Below, in pieces: positions 27,235 through 34,259 of a stretch of DNA of 52,761 bases (position 1 is the first letter of the stretch; each line of letters starts with the position of its first letter). The DNA is from Neisseriaceae bacterium (GTDB taxonomy: Bacteria; Pseudomonadota; Gammaproteobacteria; Burkholderiales; Chromobacteriaceae), in contig JAIYAC010000011.1 of the NCBI GenBank assembly GCA_027489245.1, positions 1 through 52,761 on the forward strand, given 5' to 3'. The translations under genes were made by a program, and so were the position numbers. The notes below the pieces were generated by a model. It worked only from the letters and a program-made list of their open reading frames with translations, ran no database searches and was not told the origin of the DNA.

Positions 27235-28134
27235 ATGAAACTCGACCCCAAGCACAGCGAAGCCTTCCTGGCCGCGCTGGACAGCGGCAGCTTCGAACAA
27301 GCCGCCCAAGACCTGCACCTCACGCCATCGGCCATCTCGCAGCGCATCCGCGCGCTGGAAGAAGTGCTGGGCAAGCCGCTGCTGGTACGCAGCCGCCCCT
27401 GCCGCGCCACCCGCGAAGGGCAGCTGCTGCGCCAGCACCTGCAACGCGCCGCCCTGCTGGAAGCTGACCTGGCCGCCACCTTTGCCGGCGACGACAGCGC
27501 CATGCTCAGCGTGTCGCTGGCGGTGAACGCCGACAGCGTGGCCAGCTGGTTCCTGCCGGCACTCACGCCCTTTCTCATCCGCGAGCGCGTGCTGCTGGAC
27601 GTGATCGTGGACGACCAGGACCACACCTACACCCTGCTGCAAGCCGGCATGGCGCTAGGCTGTATCTCCACCGAGCCGCAAGCCATGCGCGGCTGCAGCG
27701 CCAGCCCGCTGGGCGTAATGCGCTACCAGGCGCTGGCCAGCGCAAGCTACCACGCCCGCTGGTTTGCTGGCGGCGTCAGCCGCGATGCGCTACGGCGTGC
27801 GCCGGTCATGATCTACAACCACAAAGACCGGCTGCAGGCCGACTGGCTGCTGCAGCACTTCGGCCTGCCGGACGACAGCTACCCCTGCCACTTTCTGCCC
27901 GCCTCCGACCCCTATCTGCAGGCGGTACGGCTGGGGCTAGGCTGGGGCATGCTGCCCGACGTGCAGCTGGCCGCCAGCGGCCTGGCCGACACCCTGCTGC
28001 CACTACAGCCCGACAAACCAGTGGACGTAGCGCTGTACTGGCACCACTGGCAGGTGCAATCGCCCCGACTGGCGCGGCTGAGCGAGGTGCTGGTGGACGC
28101 GGCGCGAGCGGTGCTGCGGCCAACCTTGGCATGA
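27235..28134 (+). CDS. argP: LysR-type regulator ArgP (IciA)
   Basis: 299 residues. The winged helix-turn-helix at about 18-60 (FEQAAQDLHLTPSAISQRIRALEEVLG) is followed by an effector domain with LLVRSRPCRATREGQLL and VALYWHHWQ near the end. ArgP activates argO in response to arginine and represses with lysine in E. coli. The start at 27235 aligns with ArgP openings, although the frame reaches 27190. The 120-bp divergent spacer is AT-rich (TTAAATTATCTTGG) and probably holds the ArgP site and both promoters. The word GCGGCCAAC lies in the last codons. Confidence 0.9.
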   Translation: MKLDPKHSEAFLAALDSGSFEQAAQDLHLTPSAISQRIRALEEVLGKPLLVRSRPCRATREGQLLRQHLQRAALLEADLAATFAGDDSAMLSVSLAVNADSVASWFLPALTPFLIRERVLLDVIVDDQDHTYTLLQAGMALGCISTEPQAMRGCSASPLGVMRYQALASASYHARWFAGGVSRDALRRAPVMIYNHKDRLQADWLLQHFGLPDDSYPCHFLPASDPYLQAVRLGLGWGMLPDVQLAASGLADTLLPLQPDKPVDVALYWHHWQVQSPRLARLSEVLVDAARAVLRPTLA

Positions 28135-28209
28135 ATGCGGCCCACCCTGTTCTCACCCGCGCATGCCATAGTGCTACCATCTCGCCATCCCAACAGGAAG
28201 GAAGCTGCC

Positions 28210-28458
28210 ATGCCCCCGCTACGCCACCTCGCCCTCGCCGCTGCACTGGCAGCCATTACCCTGCCCGCTTATGCCGTGCTGCCACCGGCCTACCTGTCGG
28301 TACCCGATTTCAAGCAATGCCTGGCCGAGCAGAATGAAGGCAGCTATAGCAGCTGGTGCCAGCCGGCCAAAAAACCGAAAGCCTGCCCGCGTGTCAGCTG
28401 GCGGCAGCTGCGCGCGCTACAAGGCGATAGCGCGGTACCGGCTTGCCGGGCCAAATAG
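28210..28458 (+). CDS. Small secreted four-cysteine protein of unknown function
   Basis: 82 residues. A signal peptide (LRHLALAAALAAITLPAYA) is predicted to be cleaved near residue 22. The mature 60 residues contain four cysteines (FKQC, SWCQ, KACP, PACR), enough for two disulfides, and a basic end. GGAAGGAAG precedes the ATG at 28210, so expression looks real. I do not recognise the family. It ends before a bidirectional terminator. Confidence 0.75.
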   Translation: MPPLRHLALAAALAAITLPAYAVLPPAYLSVPDFKQCLAEQNEGSYSSWCQPAKKPKACPRVSWRQLRALQGDSAVPACRAK

Positions 28459-28491
28459 GCGCCCGCATACCAGACACCGCCAGCAGGCAAC

Positions 28492-28525
28492 AAAAAAGCC
28501 GCCCGTTTTCACGGGCGGCTTTTTC
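28492..28525. terminator. Bidirectional intrinsic terminator
   Basis: GCCGCCCG (28498-28505) and CGGGCGGC (28512-28519) with A and T runs on either side, between two convergent genes. Confidence 0.9.
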
Positions 28526-28546
28526 ATATCAAGAACAGCAGCAAGC

Positions 28547-28924
28547 TTACTGCTGCACCGGGCCTGCCTGCGCCGGGGCGCTGGCTTGGTCAGCCGGCTT
28601 GGGCAGCAGGCGTTCCATCAGCTGGCCGGTGTTGTGCTTCGGCATGGGCAGCAGATGCACCGACGCCCAGCCCAGGCCCAGCATCAATGCGGTCATGGCG
28701 CCGCCTTTTACAATAAAGCCGTAGGCCCAGCCCACCAGCTGGCGGTGTTTCAGCGCAAACAGCAGCGACAGCGGCGGGATGAAGAAGCTGAGGCTGCCCC
28801 AGACGATGCGGCCATTGTTGAGCGCGGCCATGGTCACGCCCAGGCAGCCCAGGTAGAACACGGCGACGCTGCCGGCAAACAACAGGCCAACAAAGGCGAC
28901 AAAGAGGGTAATCAGGGTTTCCAT
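28547..28924 (-). CDS. Membrane protein of unknown function
   Basis: 125 residues with probably three hydrophobic segments: about 3-35 (LITLFVAFVGLLFAGSVAVFYLG), 42-60 (WGSLSFFIPPLSLLFALK) and 65-92 (WAYGFIVKGGAMTALMLGLGW). A polar Pro/Ala/Gln tail follows. GAAAGC stands upstream of the start at 28924. It follows the MBL hydrolase gene by about 50 bp, with a copy of the GTTGGCCGC word between. Not recognised. Confidence 0.75.
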   Translation of the reverse strand: METLITLFVAFVGLLFAGSVAVFYLGCLGVTMAALNNGRIVWGSLSFFIPPLSLLFALKHRQLVGWAYGFIVKGGAMTALMLGLGWASVHLLPMPKHNTGQLMERLLPKPADQASAPAQAGPVQQ

Positions 28925-28972
28925 GCTTGCTTTCGGTTCGGGTTAAGGTTGGCCGCCGTGGCGGCGGTGGCA

Positions 28973-29743
28973 CTAGCCGGCTAGCTGCAGGCCGTCCCAG
29001 GCCACGCCAACACCAGGCGGGCACTGCGCTTGCAGCGCATGGTATTCCAGCTGGTGCGTCATGTGGATAAGCCAGGTCTGTTTTGCGGCCAACCTTTGCG
29101 CCCAGTCAAGCGCGGCGGCCACGTGCAGGTGTGACGGGTAGGGTTCCGGCCGCAGGCAGTCCAGAAACAGGGTATCCAGGCCCGCCAGCAGCGGCAGGCT
29201 GCTATCGGGGATGGCCGACAGGTCGGTCAGCCACGCGGTGTTGCCGATGCGCCAGCCCAAGCAGGGCCAGCTGGGGCCGTGCTGCAGCGGTATCGGGGTA
29301 ATGGTAACGCCGGCCAGCTCGAACGGTGCGTTGACGCGCTCGGTGCGCAGCACGGGTTTGTCCCACACCGGCGACGGTGGTGCCAGCGCGTAGCCAAAAC
29401 GGCTGCTGATGTTGTCCAGCGTGAAGTCGTTGCCGTACAGCGCAATCGGCCCCTTTTTCACGTAGCAGAAGGCGCGCAGGTCGTCGATGCCGTTGAGGTG
29501 GTCGGCATGCGGGTGGGTGTACAGCACCGCATCCACGCGGCTAATGCCCTCGCGTAGCGCCTGCTGGCGCAGGTCCGGCCCGGTGTCGATCAGCACGCCT
29601 ATATCGCCGATGCGCACGTAGGCGCTGCAGCGGGTGCGGGTGTTGCGCGGGTCGGTGGACGTACACGTGGCGCAGCTGCAACCGATGGCGGGCGCGCCGC
29701 CGCTGGAGCCGCAGCCCAGCACTGTCCATGTCAGCTGCGTCAT
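28973..29743 (-). CDS. MBL-fold metal hydrolase (PhnP-like)
   Basis: 256 residues. The N terminus LGCGSSGGAPAIGCSCATC is the PhnP/YycJ-like opening with a Cys cluster that may bind an extra zinc; THPHADHLNGIDDLR is the HxHxDH metal motif, and LQHGPSWPCLGWRI and HLHVAAALDW supply further ligands. PhnP is a cyclic phosphodiesterase, but close homologues occur outside phosphonate operons and the substrate here is unknown. AAGGGGG precedes the start at 29743. It starts 9 bp after tatD stops, so they are co-transcribed. Confidence 0.88.
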   Translation of the reverse strand: MTQLTWTVLGCGSSGGAPAIGCSCATCTSTDPRNTRTRCSAYVRIGDIGVLIDTGPDLRQQALREGISRVDAVLYTHPHADHLNGIDDLRAFCYVKKGPIALYGNDFTLDNISSRFGYALAPPSPVWDKPVLRTERVNAPFELAGVTITPIPLQHGPSWPCLGWRIGNTAWLTDLSAIPDSSLPLLAGLDTLFLDCLRPEPYPSHLHVAAALDWAQRLAAKQTWLIHMTHQLEYHALQAQCPPGVGVAWDGLQLAG

Positions 29744-29752
29744 GCGGCCCCC

Positions 29753-30532
29753 TTATGCGCCGGTGCGCTGCGCCTTGGCAAACAGGCGGAAGTAGTTGTC
29801 GGTCGTGGCCTCGGCCACCTGCTCGAAGCGCAGGCCACGCAGCTCGGCGATGTGCTCGGCCACGTGCTTCACGTAAGCCGGCTCGTTGGTTTTACCGCGG
29901 TACGGCACCGGCGCCAGGTAGGGCGAGTCGGTTTCCACCAGCAGGCGGTCCAGCGGGACTTTCTGCGCCACTTCTTTCACGATGGCGGCGTTCTTGAAGG
30001 TGACGATGCCGGACAGCGAGATGTAAAAGCCCAAATCCAGCGCGGCGCGGGCGATGTCCCAGGTTTCGGTAAAGCAGTGCATCACGCCGCCCACGGCGTC
30101 GGCGCCGTGTTCGCGCATCATGCGCACGGTGTCGTCGGCCGAGCTGCGGGTGTGTACCACCAGCGGCAGGTTCACACGGCGCGCGGCGCGGATGTGCACG
30201 GCAAAGCGCTCGTGCTGCCAGGCAAGATCGCCCTCGCACCAGTGGTAGTCCAGCCCGGTTTCGCCAATGCCGACGACCTTGGGGTGGGCGGCGTGCGCCA
30301 CCAGCTCGTCTTCGCTGAACTCTTCGGCGTCCGGGTCGTCCGGGTGGATGCCCACGGTGGCAAACAGGTTGGCGTGCGCCTCGGCCAGGCCGATCACCTC
30401 GGGGTATTTGGGCCGGCTCACGCCGATGACCATGGCGTGGCCCACGCCGTGGGCGGCCATATTGGCCAGCACCTCGGGCATGCGCGCCGCCAGGTCAGGA
30501 AAATTGATGTGACAGTGTGAATCGACCAGCAT
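29753..30532 (-). CDS. TatD family metal-dependent deoxyribonuclease
   Basis: 259 residues, a TIM-barrel amidohydrolase. Visible are DSHCHINFPDL (N-terminal His pair), GETGLDYHW (Glu), HTRSSADDTVRMM, HCFTETWDIA and ETDSPYLAPVPYRGKTNEPAYV (C-terminal Asp). TatD enzymes degrade DNA 3' ends and act on oxidised DNA. The start at 30532 (MLVDSHCH) is fixed by the motif; the upstream frame to 30742 is non-coding. It lies after the PilZ gene, as in many proteobacteria (tmk-holB-pilZ-tatD). Confidence 0.93.
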   Translation of the reverse strand: MLVDSHCHINFPDLAARMPEVLANMAAHGVGHAMVIGVSRPKYPEVIGLAEAHANLFATVGIHPDDPDAEEFSEDELVAHAAHPKVVGIGETGLDYHWCEGDLAWQHERFAVHIRAARRVNLPLVVHTRSSADDTVRMMREHGADAVGGVMHCFTETWDIARAALDLGFYISLSGIVTFKNAAIVKEVAQKVPLDRLLVETDSPYLAPVPYRGKTNEPAYVKHVAEHIAELRGLRFEQVAEATTDNYFRLFAKAQRTGA

Positions 30533-30591
30533 GGTGTTCCAATCATCAGGCTGCCCGCGTTGGCCGCACAGTGCGGGCGGGCAGCGCCGTA

Positions 30592-30969
30592 TTACATGGT
30601 GTGGGTGGGGCGGGTGGAGTTCAGCGCGCCGCCGAGCAGGGTTTCGATGCGGTCGCGTGCCTGCTTGCCGGCGTCGCCGGTGGCAAACTCGATACCGACA
30701 CCCTGGTTGCGGTTGTTGTTGGCACCGGCCGGGGTAATCCACGCTACCTTGCCCTGCACCGCCACTTTTTGCGGGTCATCCAGCAGGGTCAGCAGCAGGA
30801 ATACCTCGTCACCCAGGTTGTAGTCGCGGGCGGTGGGCACAAAGATGCCGCCGTTGCGCAAAAACGGCATATAGGCGGCGTACAGGGCGCTACGCTCCTT
30901 GATGGACAGCGAGAGCACGCCGGGGCGGCCGGCGTCGTGCTTTTCTTGCTTGTTGGCTGCGTTATCCAT
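30592..30969 (-). CDS. pilZ: PilZ domain protein, type IV pilus-associated PilZ
   Basis: 125 residues. The domain (about 18-100) includes LSLSIKERSALYAAYMPFLRNGGIFVPT, LGDEVFLLLTLLDDP, VQGKVAWITPAGA and QGVGIEF. The RxxxR and D/NxSxxG motifs that bind c-di-GMP are missing, as in the original PilZ needed for type IV pilus assembly. Its position directly after holB is the same as in Pseudomonas aeruginosa. Type IV pili also serve DNA uptake, which matters for the repeated word in this window. 25 bp from the holB stop. Confidence 0.9.
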   Translation of the reverse strand: MDNAANKQEKHDAGRPGVLSLSIKERSALYAAYMPFLRNGGIFVPTARDYNLGDEVFLLLTLLDDPQKVAVQGKVAWITPAGANNNRNQGVGIEFATGDAGKQARDRIETLLGGALNSTRPTHTM

Positions 30970-30994
30970 ATGCAGGTTACCGGGTTGGGTTGGG

Positions 30995-31999
30995 TCAGGC
31001 GGCCTTGTTGCTAAAGGCCTTGATATAGTGCATCAGCAGGGCTTCCAGCTGCAGGCGCGTCACCAGCGTGTGCTGGCCGAACGGCACCAGGGCATTGAGC
31101 TCGCGCTGGCAAGCCATCAGCTTGTGTATGTCCAGCCGGGGCAGCAGGCGCTGCTGCGCGTCGTGCATGGCGGGATAATAGCGAAGGCTGCCGGCCAGCT
31201 TCAAACTGGCCAGGTCGTGTAGCCATTTGCCCAGCCATTGTAGCGGCAGGGCCAGCGGCAGCTTGTGGCGGTCCAGCTTTTCTACCGCCGCCAGCAGGCT
31301 GGCCAGTGCGGGCTGTGTCAGCGCTTGCACAAAGTCGCGGCGCAGGGTGGCCAGCTCGGCGTCGTGTTCGAATATCGGCATGCCACCGTGAAACGCCAGC
31401 TCGGCCTCGGCGCTGTCTACGCCCTGCTGCTGCAGCCAGGCCAGCGCCACGGCAGGCTGTGGCGCGGTAAGCGGAAACTGGCGGCAGCGGCTCTTGATGG
31501 TGGGCAGCAGGCGCTGCGGGGCGCCGCTTACCAGCAGGAACACCACGTCGGCCGGCGGCTCTTCCAGCACTTTCAGCAGGGCGTTGGCCGCAGCCGGGTT
31601 CAGGCTTTCCGCCGGCTCGACCACCACCACGCGGCGGCCGCCGCGGTGCGAGCTCAGGTGGGCAAACTCGATGACGGCGCGCACGCCGTCGATCTTGATT
31701 ACCGGCAGCTTGCGCTTGGTGGCTTTACCTTCCTTGCCGTCGTCGTCTTCGTCGTCTTGCGCCGGGGCCAGGTGGCGGTAGTCCGGGTGGTTGCCGGCGG
31801 CAAACCAGTGGCAGGCCTGGCACTGGCCGCAGGCGTGGTAGCCGGCGGCGGGTGCTTCGCATAGCAGTGCCTGGGCGACCTGATGGGCAAACTCGCTCTT
31901 GCCGATGCCGGCCGGGCCGGTAAACAGCCAGGCGTTGGGCAGGCGGGCAAACTCTGCGGCCAACCTTTGCCAGTCATCGTGCTGCCACGGGTAGTGCAT
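30995..31999 (-). CDS. holB: DNA polymerase III delta prime subunit
   Basis: 334 residues of the clamp-loader AAA+ family. The Walker A-like GPAGIGKSEF is at about 28-37, a zinc module CGQCQAC follows at about 57-63, and NALLKVLEEPPADVVFLLVSG precedes the SRC sensor (IKSRCRQFPL). There is an acidic and basic insertion (DDEDDDGKEGK) near residue 83. It loads the beta clamp together with delta and tau/gamma. The ATG shares one base with the tmk stop. Confidence 0.93.
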   Translation of the reverse strand: MHYPWQHDDWQRLAAEFARLPNAWLFTGPAGIGKSEFAHQVAQALLCEAPAAGYHACGQCQACHWFAAGNHPDYRHLAPAQDDEDDDGKEGKATKRKLPVIKIDGVRAVIEFAHLSSHRGGRRVVVVEPAESLNPAAANALLKVLEEPPADVVFLLVSGAPQRLLPTIKSRCRQFPLTAPQPAVALAWLQQQGVDSAEAELAFHGGMPIFEHDAELATLRRDFVQALTQPALASLLAAVEKLDRHKLPLALPLQWLGKWLHDLASLKLAGSLRYYPAMHDAQQRLLPRLDIHKLMACQRELNALVPFGQHTLVTRLQLEALLMHYIKAFSNKAA

Positions 32000-32622
32000 C
32001 AGGCCTCCTGCAGGCGCGCCAGCGCGGCGGCAATGTGTTGCTGGATGGTGTCGATATCACCACGCGCGTCGATCACCACAAAGCGGCCCGGGTTGGCCTG
32101 GGCGCGGGCCAGGTACATCTGGCGCACGCGCTGGTGGAAGTCTTCACGCTCGCGCTCGAAACGGTCTGGCAGGCGGCTTTGCGACAGGCGGGCTTGCGAG
32201 ACTTCCAGCGGCACGTCCAGCAAGAGGGTGAGGTCAGGCTGCAGGCCTTGCTGTACCCAGTGCTCCAGGATGGCAATACGCTCGGCCGGCACGCCACGGC
32301 CACCGCCCTGGTAGGCGAAGGTGGCGTCGGTGAAACGGTCACTCACTACCCAGCGGCCGGCGGCCAGGCTGGGGCGGATCAGCGACGACACCAGCTCCTG
32401 GCGGCTGGCGAACATCAGCAGGGTTTCGGTATCCAGCGTGGCTTCGGTGTCGATATCCAGCAGGATCTCGCGCAGCTTTTCGCCCAGCGGGGTGCCGCCC
32501 GGCTCGCGGGTAAATACGGTGTCGATACCGGCTTGTTCCAGGTAGCGGCGGATAAAGGCCAGATGGGTGCTCTTGCCGGCACCATCCAGGCCTTCCAGCG
32601 TAATGAAGCGCGCCTTGGACAT
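31999..32622 (-). CDS. tmk: Thymidylate kinase
   Basis: Phosphorylates dTMP to dTDP. 207 residues. P-loop LDGAGKSTH at about 11-19, the DR motif VSDRFTDATFAYQGGGRG near 95, and the LID region LSQSRLPDRFEREREDF. GLDGAGKS has the usual Gly-rich loop. It overlaps mltG by one base at its start and holB at its stop, so mltG-tmk-holB is a tightly coupled operon. Confidence 0.97.
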   Translation of the reverse strand: MSKARFITLEGLDGAGKSTHLAFIRRYLEQAGIDTVFTREPGGTPLGEKLREILLDIDTEATLDTETLLMFASRQELVSSLIRPSLAAGRWVVSDRFTDATFAYQGGGRGVPAERIAILEHWVQQGLQPDLTLLLDVPLEVSQARLSQSRLPDRFEREREDFHQRVRQMYLARAQANPGRFVVIDARGDIDTIQQHIAAALARLQEA

Positions 32623-33620
32623 TACTTGCCTTTCTTCAGGATGTAGTCGCGGACGGCGGCATTGTGCTCGTCCAGCGTCTCGGAAAACTGGGAGGTGCCG
32701 CTGCGGTCGCCTTTGGCCACGAAATACAGCGCGCGGCTCTGGGCAGGGTTGGCCGCAGCGTCCAGCGCGGCACGGCCTGGCAGGGCGATGGGCGTGGGCG
32801 TGAGGCCGGCACGGGTATAGGTGTTATACGGCGTGTCGCGGCGCAGGTCGGCCTTGGCGATATTGCCGTTGTAGCGTGCACCCATGCCGTAGATCACGGA
32901 CGGGTCGGTTTGCAGGCGCATGCCGATCTTGAGGCGGTTCACAAACACGCTGGCGACCATGGGGCGGTCGGCTTCGTGCGCGGTTTCTTTCTCGATCAGG
33001 CTGGCCATGGTCAGCAGCTGGTACGGGGTGGTGTACGGCAGGTCGGCGGCGCGGGCTTCCCACACTGTTTGCAGCTGCTGCTGCATGCTCTGGTAGGCGC
33101 GGCGGTACACGTCCAGGTCGCTGCTGCCGGGCGTGTAGAAATAGGTACTGGGGAAGAACAGCCCTTCGGCACTGTCGCCGGGTACACCCAGCTCGGCCAG
33201 CAGGCGGCTATCGCTCCAGCCGGCGGTGTCCTGCACCAGGTCGTCTTCTTTGCGCAGCGCGTTGCGGAACTGGGCAAAGCGCCAGCCTTCGATGATGGTG
33301 ACGCTGGACTGGTCCGGGTGGCCATCGGCAAAGCGGTTCAGGTACTGCCACATGGCGGTGGCACCGCCAAACTGGTACAGGCCGGGCTTGAGCTTGCGGT
33401 CTACGCCCATCATGCGCGACAGCGCCACCATCACGTAGCGGTTACGCACCGCGCCGTCGTCTTCCAGCGTGCGGGCCAGCTGGCTCATGGTGCGGTTCAG
33501 GCCCACGGTAACGGTGTAGGGCTGGCGATCTGGGGTGACGGGCACCACGATTACCCAGGCCAGCCACAGTGCGCACAGCGCGGCCAACAGGGAAAACAGC
33601 CGGAGAAAGGTTCGGATCAT
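32622..33620 (-). CDS. mltG: Endolytic murein transglycosylase MltG (YceG)
   Basis: 332 residues. One N-terminal membrane helix (about 4-26, LRLFSLLAALCALWLAWVIVV) anchors a periplasmic YceG domain. The catalytic glutamate is in MASLIEKETAHEADRP near residue 220; DPSVIYGMGARYNG and NTYTRAGLTPTPIALPG are typical of the C-terminal part. It cuts nascent glycan strands and ends their polymerisation. The start at 33620 (MIRTFLRLF) is chosen for the membrane helix; an extension to 33683 looks non-coding. First gene of the mltG-tmk-holB-pilZ-tatD run. Confidence 0.95.
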   Translation of the reverse strand: MIRTFLRLFSLLAALCALWLAWVIVVPVTPDRQPYTVTVGLNRTMSQLARTLEDDGAVRNRYVMVALSRMMGVDRKLKPGLYQFGGATAMWQYLNRFADGHPDQSSVTIIEGWRFAQFRNALRKEDDLVQDTAGWSDSRLLAELGVPGDSAEGLFFPSTYFYTPGSSDLDVYRRAYQSMQQQLQTVWEARAADLPYTTPYQLLTMASLIEKETAHEADRPMVASVFVNRLKIGMRLQTDPSVIYGMGARYNGNIAKADLRRDTPYNTYTRAGLTPTPIALPGRAALDAAANPAQSRALYFVAKGDRSGTSQFSETLDEHNAAVRDYILKKGK

Positions 33621-33695
33621 GGGTGTATATCGGGTATCTGCTGGCCTGCGCCAAAACCGCCAGATCATACCATGCAGGGCCACACCCTGCAGGGC

Positions 33696-34250
33696 TCAGC
33701 CCTGTGGCTGGCGTACCAGGTGGTAGGCGGCTTCCAGCTCGGCAAAAGCACTGCGCCGCAACGGCACGCTGCCTTCGGGCAACATCAGCTGTAACGGCTG
33801 CGCGCCCTGCTCCCAGGCTTGCCAGTCGGTGTCGGCCGGCTGGCGGCCGTCGGGGCGGCAGATCAGCTCGCACAGCGCCAGCAGGTCGCGGTCGTCCACA
33901 ATGGCCAGCTCGCCGCCCAGCTCCACAAACAGTCGGCCTTCTTCGTCCAGCCAGGCCAGGCGGGCGCGGTCGGCGGCCATGTCCGGCATCAGCGCCCAGG
34001 CATCGCCGTGGCGGCAGGCCACATAGGGCGCCGCCTCGTGCGCCACGTACACTTTCTGTGGCCCGTTCTGCACGTAGTAGCGGCCCTCGCCGTCACGGGC
34101 GTAGTTGCGGCGAAAGAAATCCACCATCGCCGGCTGTTTCAGCAGGCTGTCGCGCAGCCACCACTGCCCGCGGGCGTCCAGGCGCAGCCAGCCGTACACG
34201 GCGGGCACATTCGGCCATTTATCCATGGCCGCCAGTACCAGTGCATCCAT
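33696..34250 (-). CDS. Conserved hypothetical protein (184 aa)
   Basis: 184 residues beginning MDALVLAAMDKWPNVPAVYG and continuing with WLRLDARGQWWLRD, then FFRRNYARDGEGRYYVQNGPQKVYV. No signal peptide or membrane helix is visible; composition is that of a cytoplasmic protein. The opening looks like a conserved betaproteobacterial family found beside housekeeping genes, but I cannot name a function. It begins nine bases after the stop of the ABC permease gene at 34260, so it is probably the last gene of that operon. Confidence 0.8.
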   Translation of the reverse strand: MDALVLAAMDKWPNVPAVYGWLRLDARGQWWLRDSLLKQPAMVDFFRRNYARDGEGRYYVQNGPQKVYVAHEAAPYVACRHGDAWALMPDMAADRARLAWLDEEGRLFVELGGELAIVDDRDLLALCELICRPDGRQPADTDWQAWEQGAQPLQLMLPEGSVPLRRSAFAELEAAYHLVRQPQG

Positions 34251-34259
34251 ATCGCTTTC

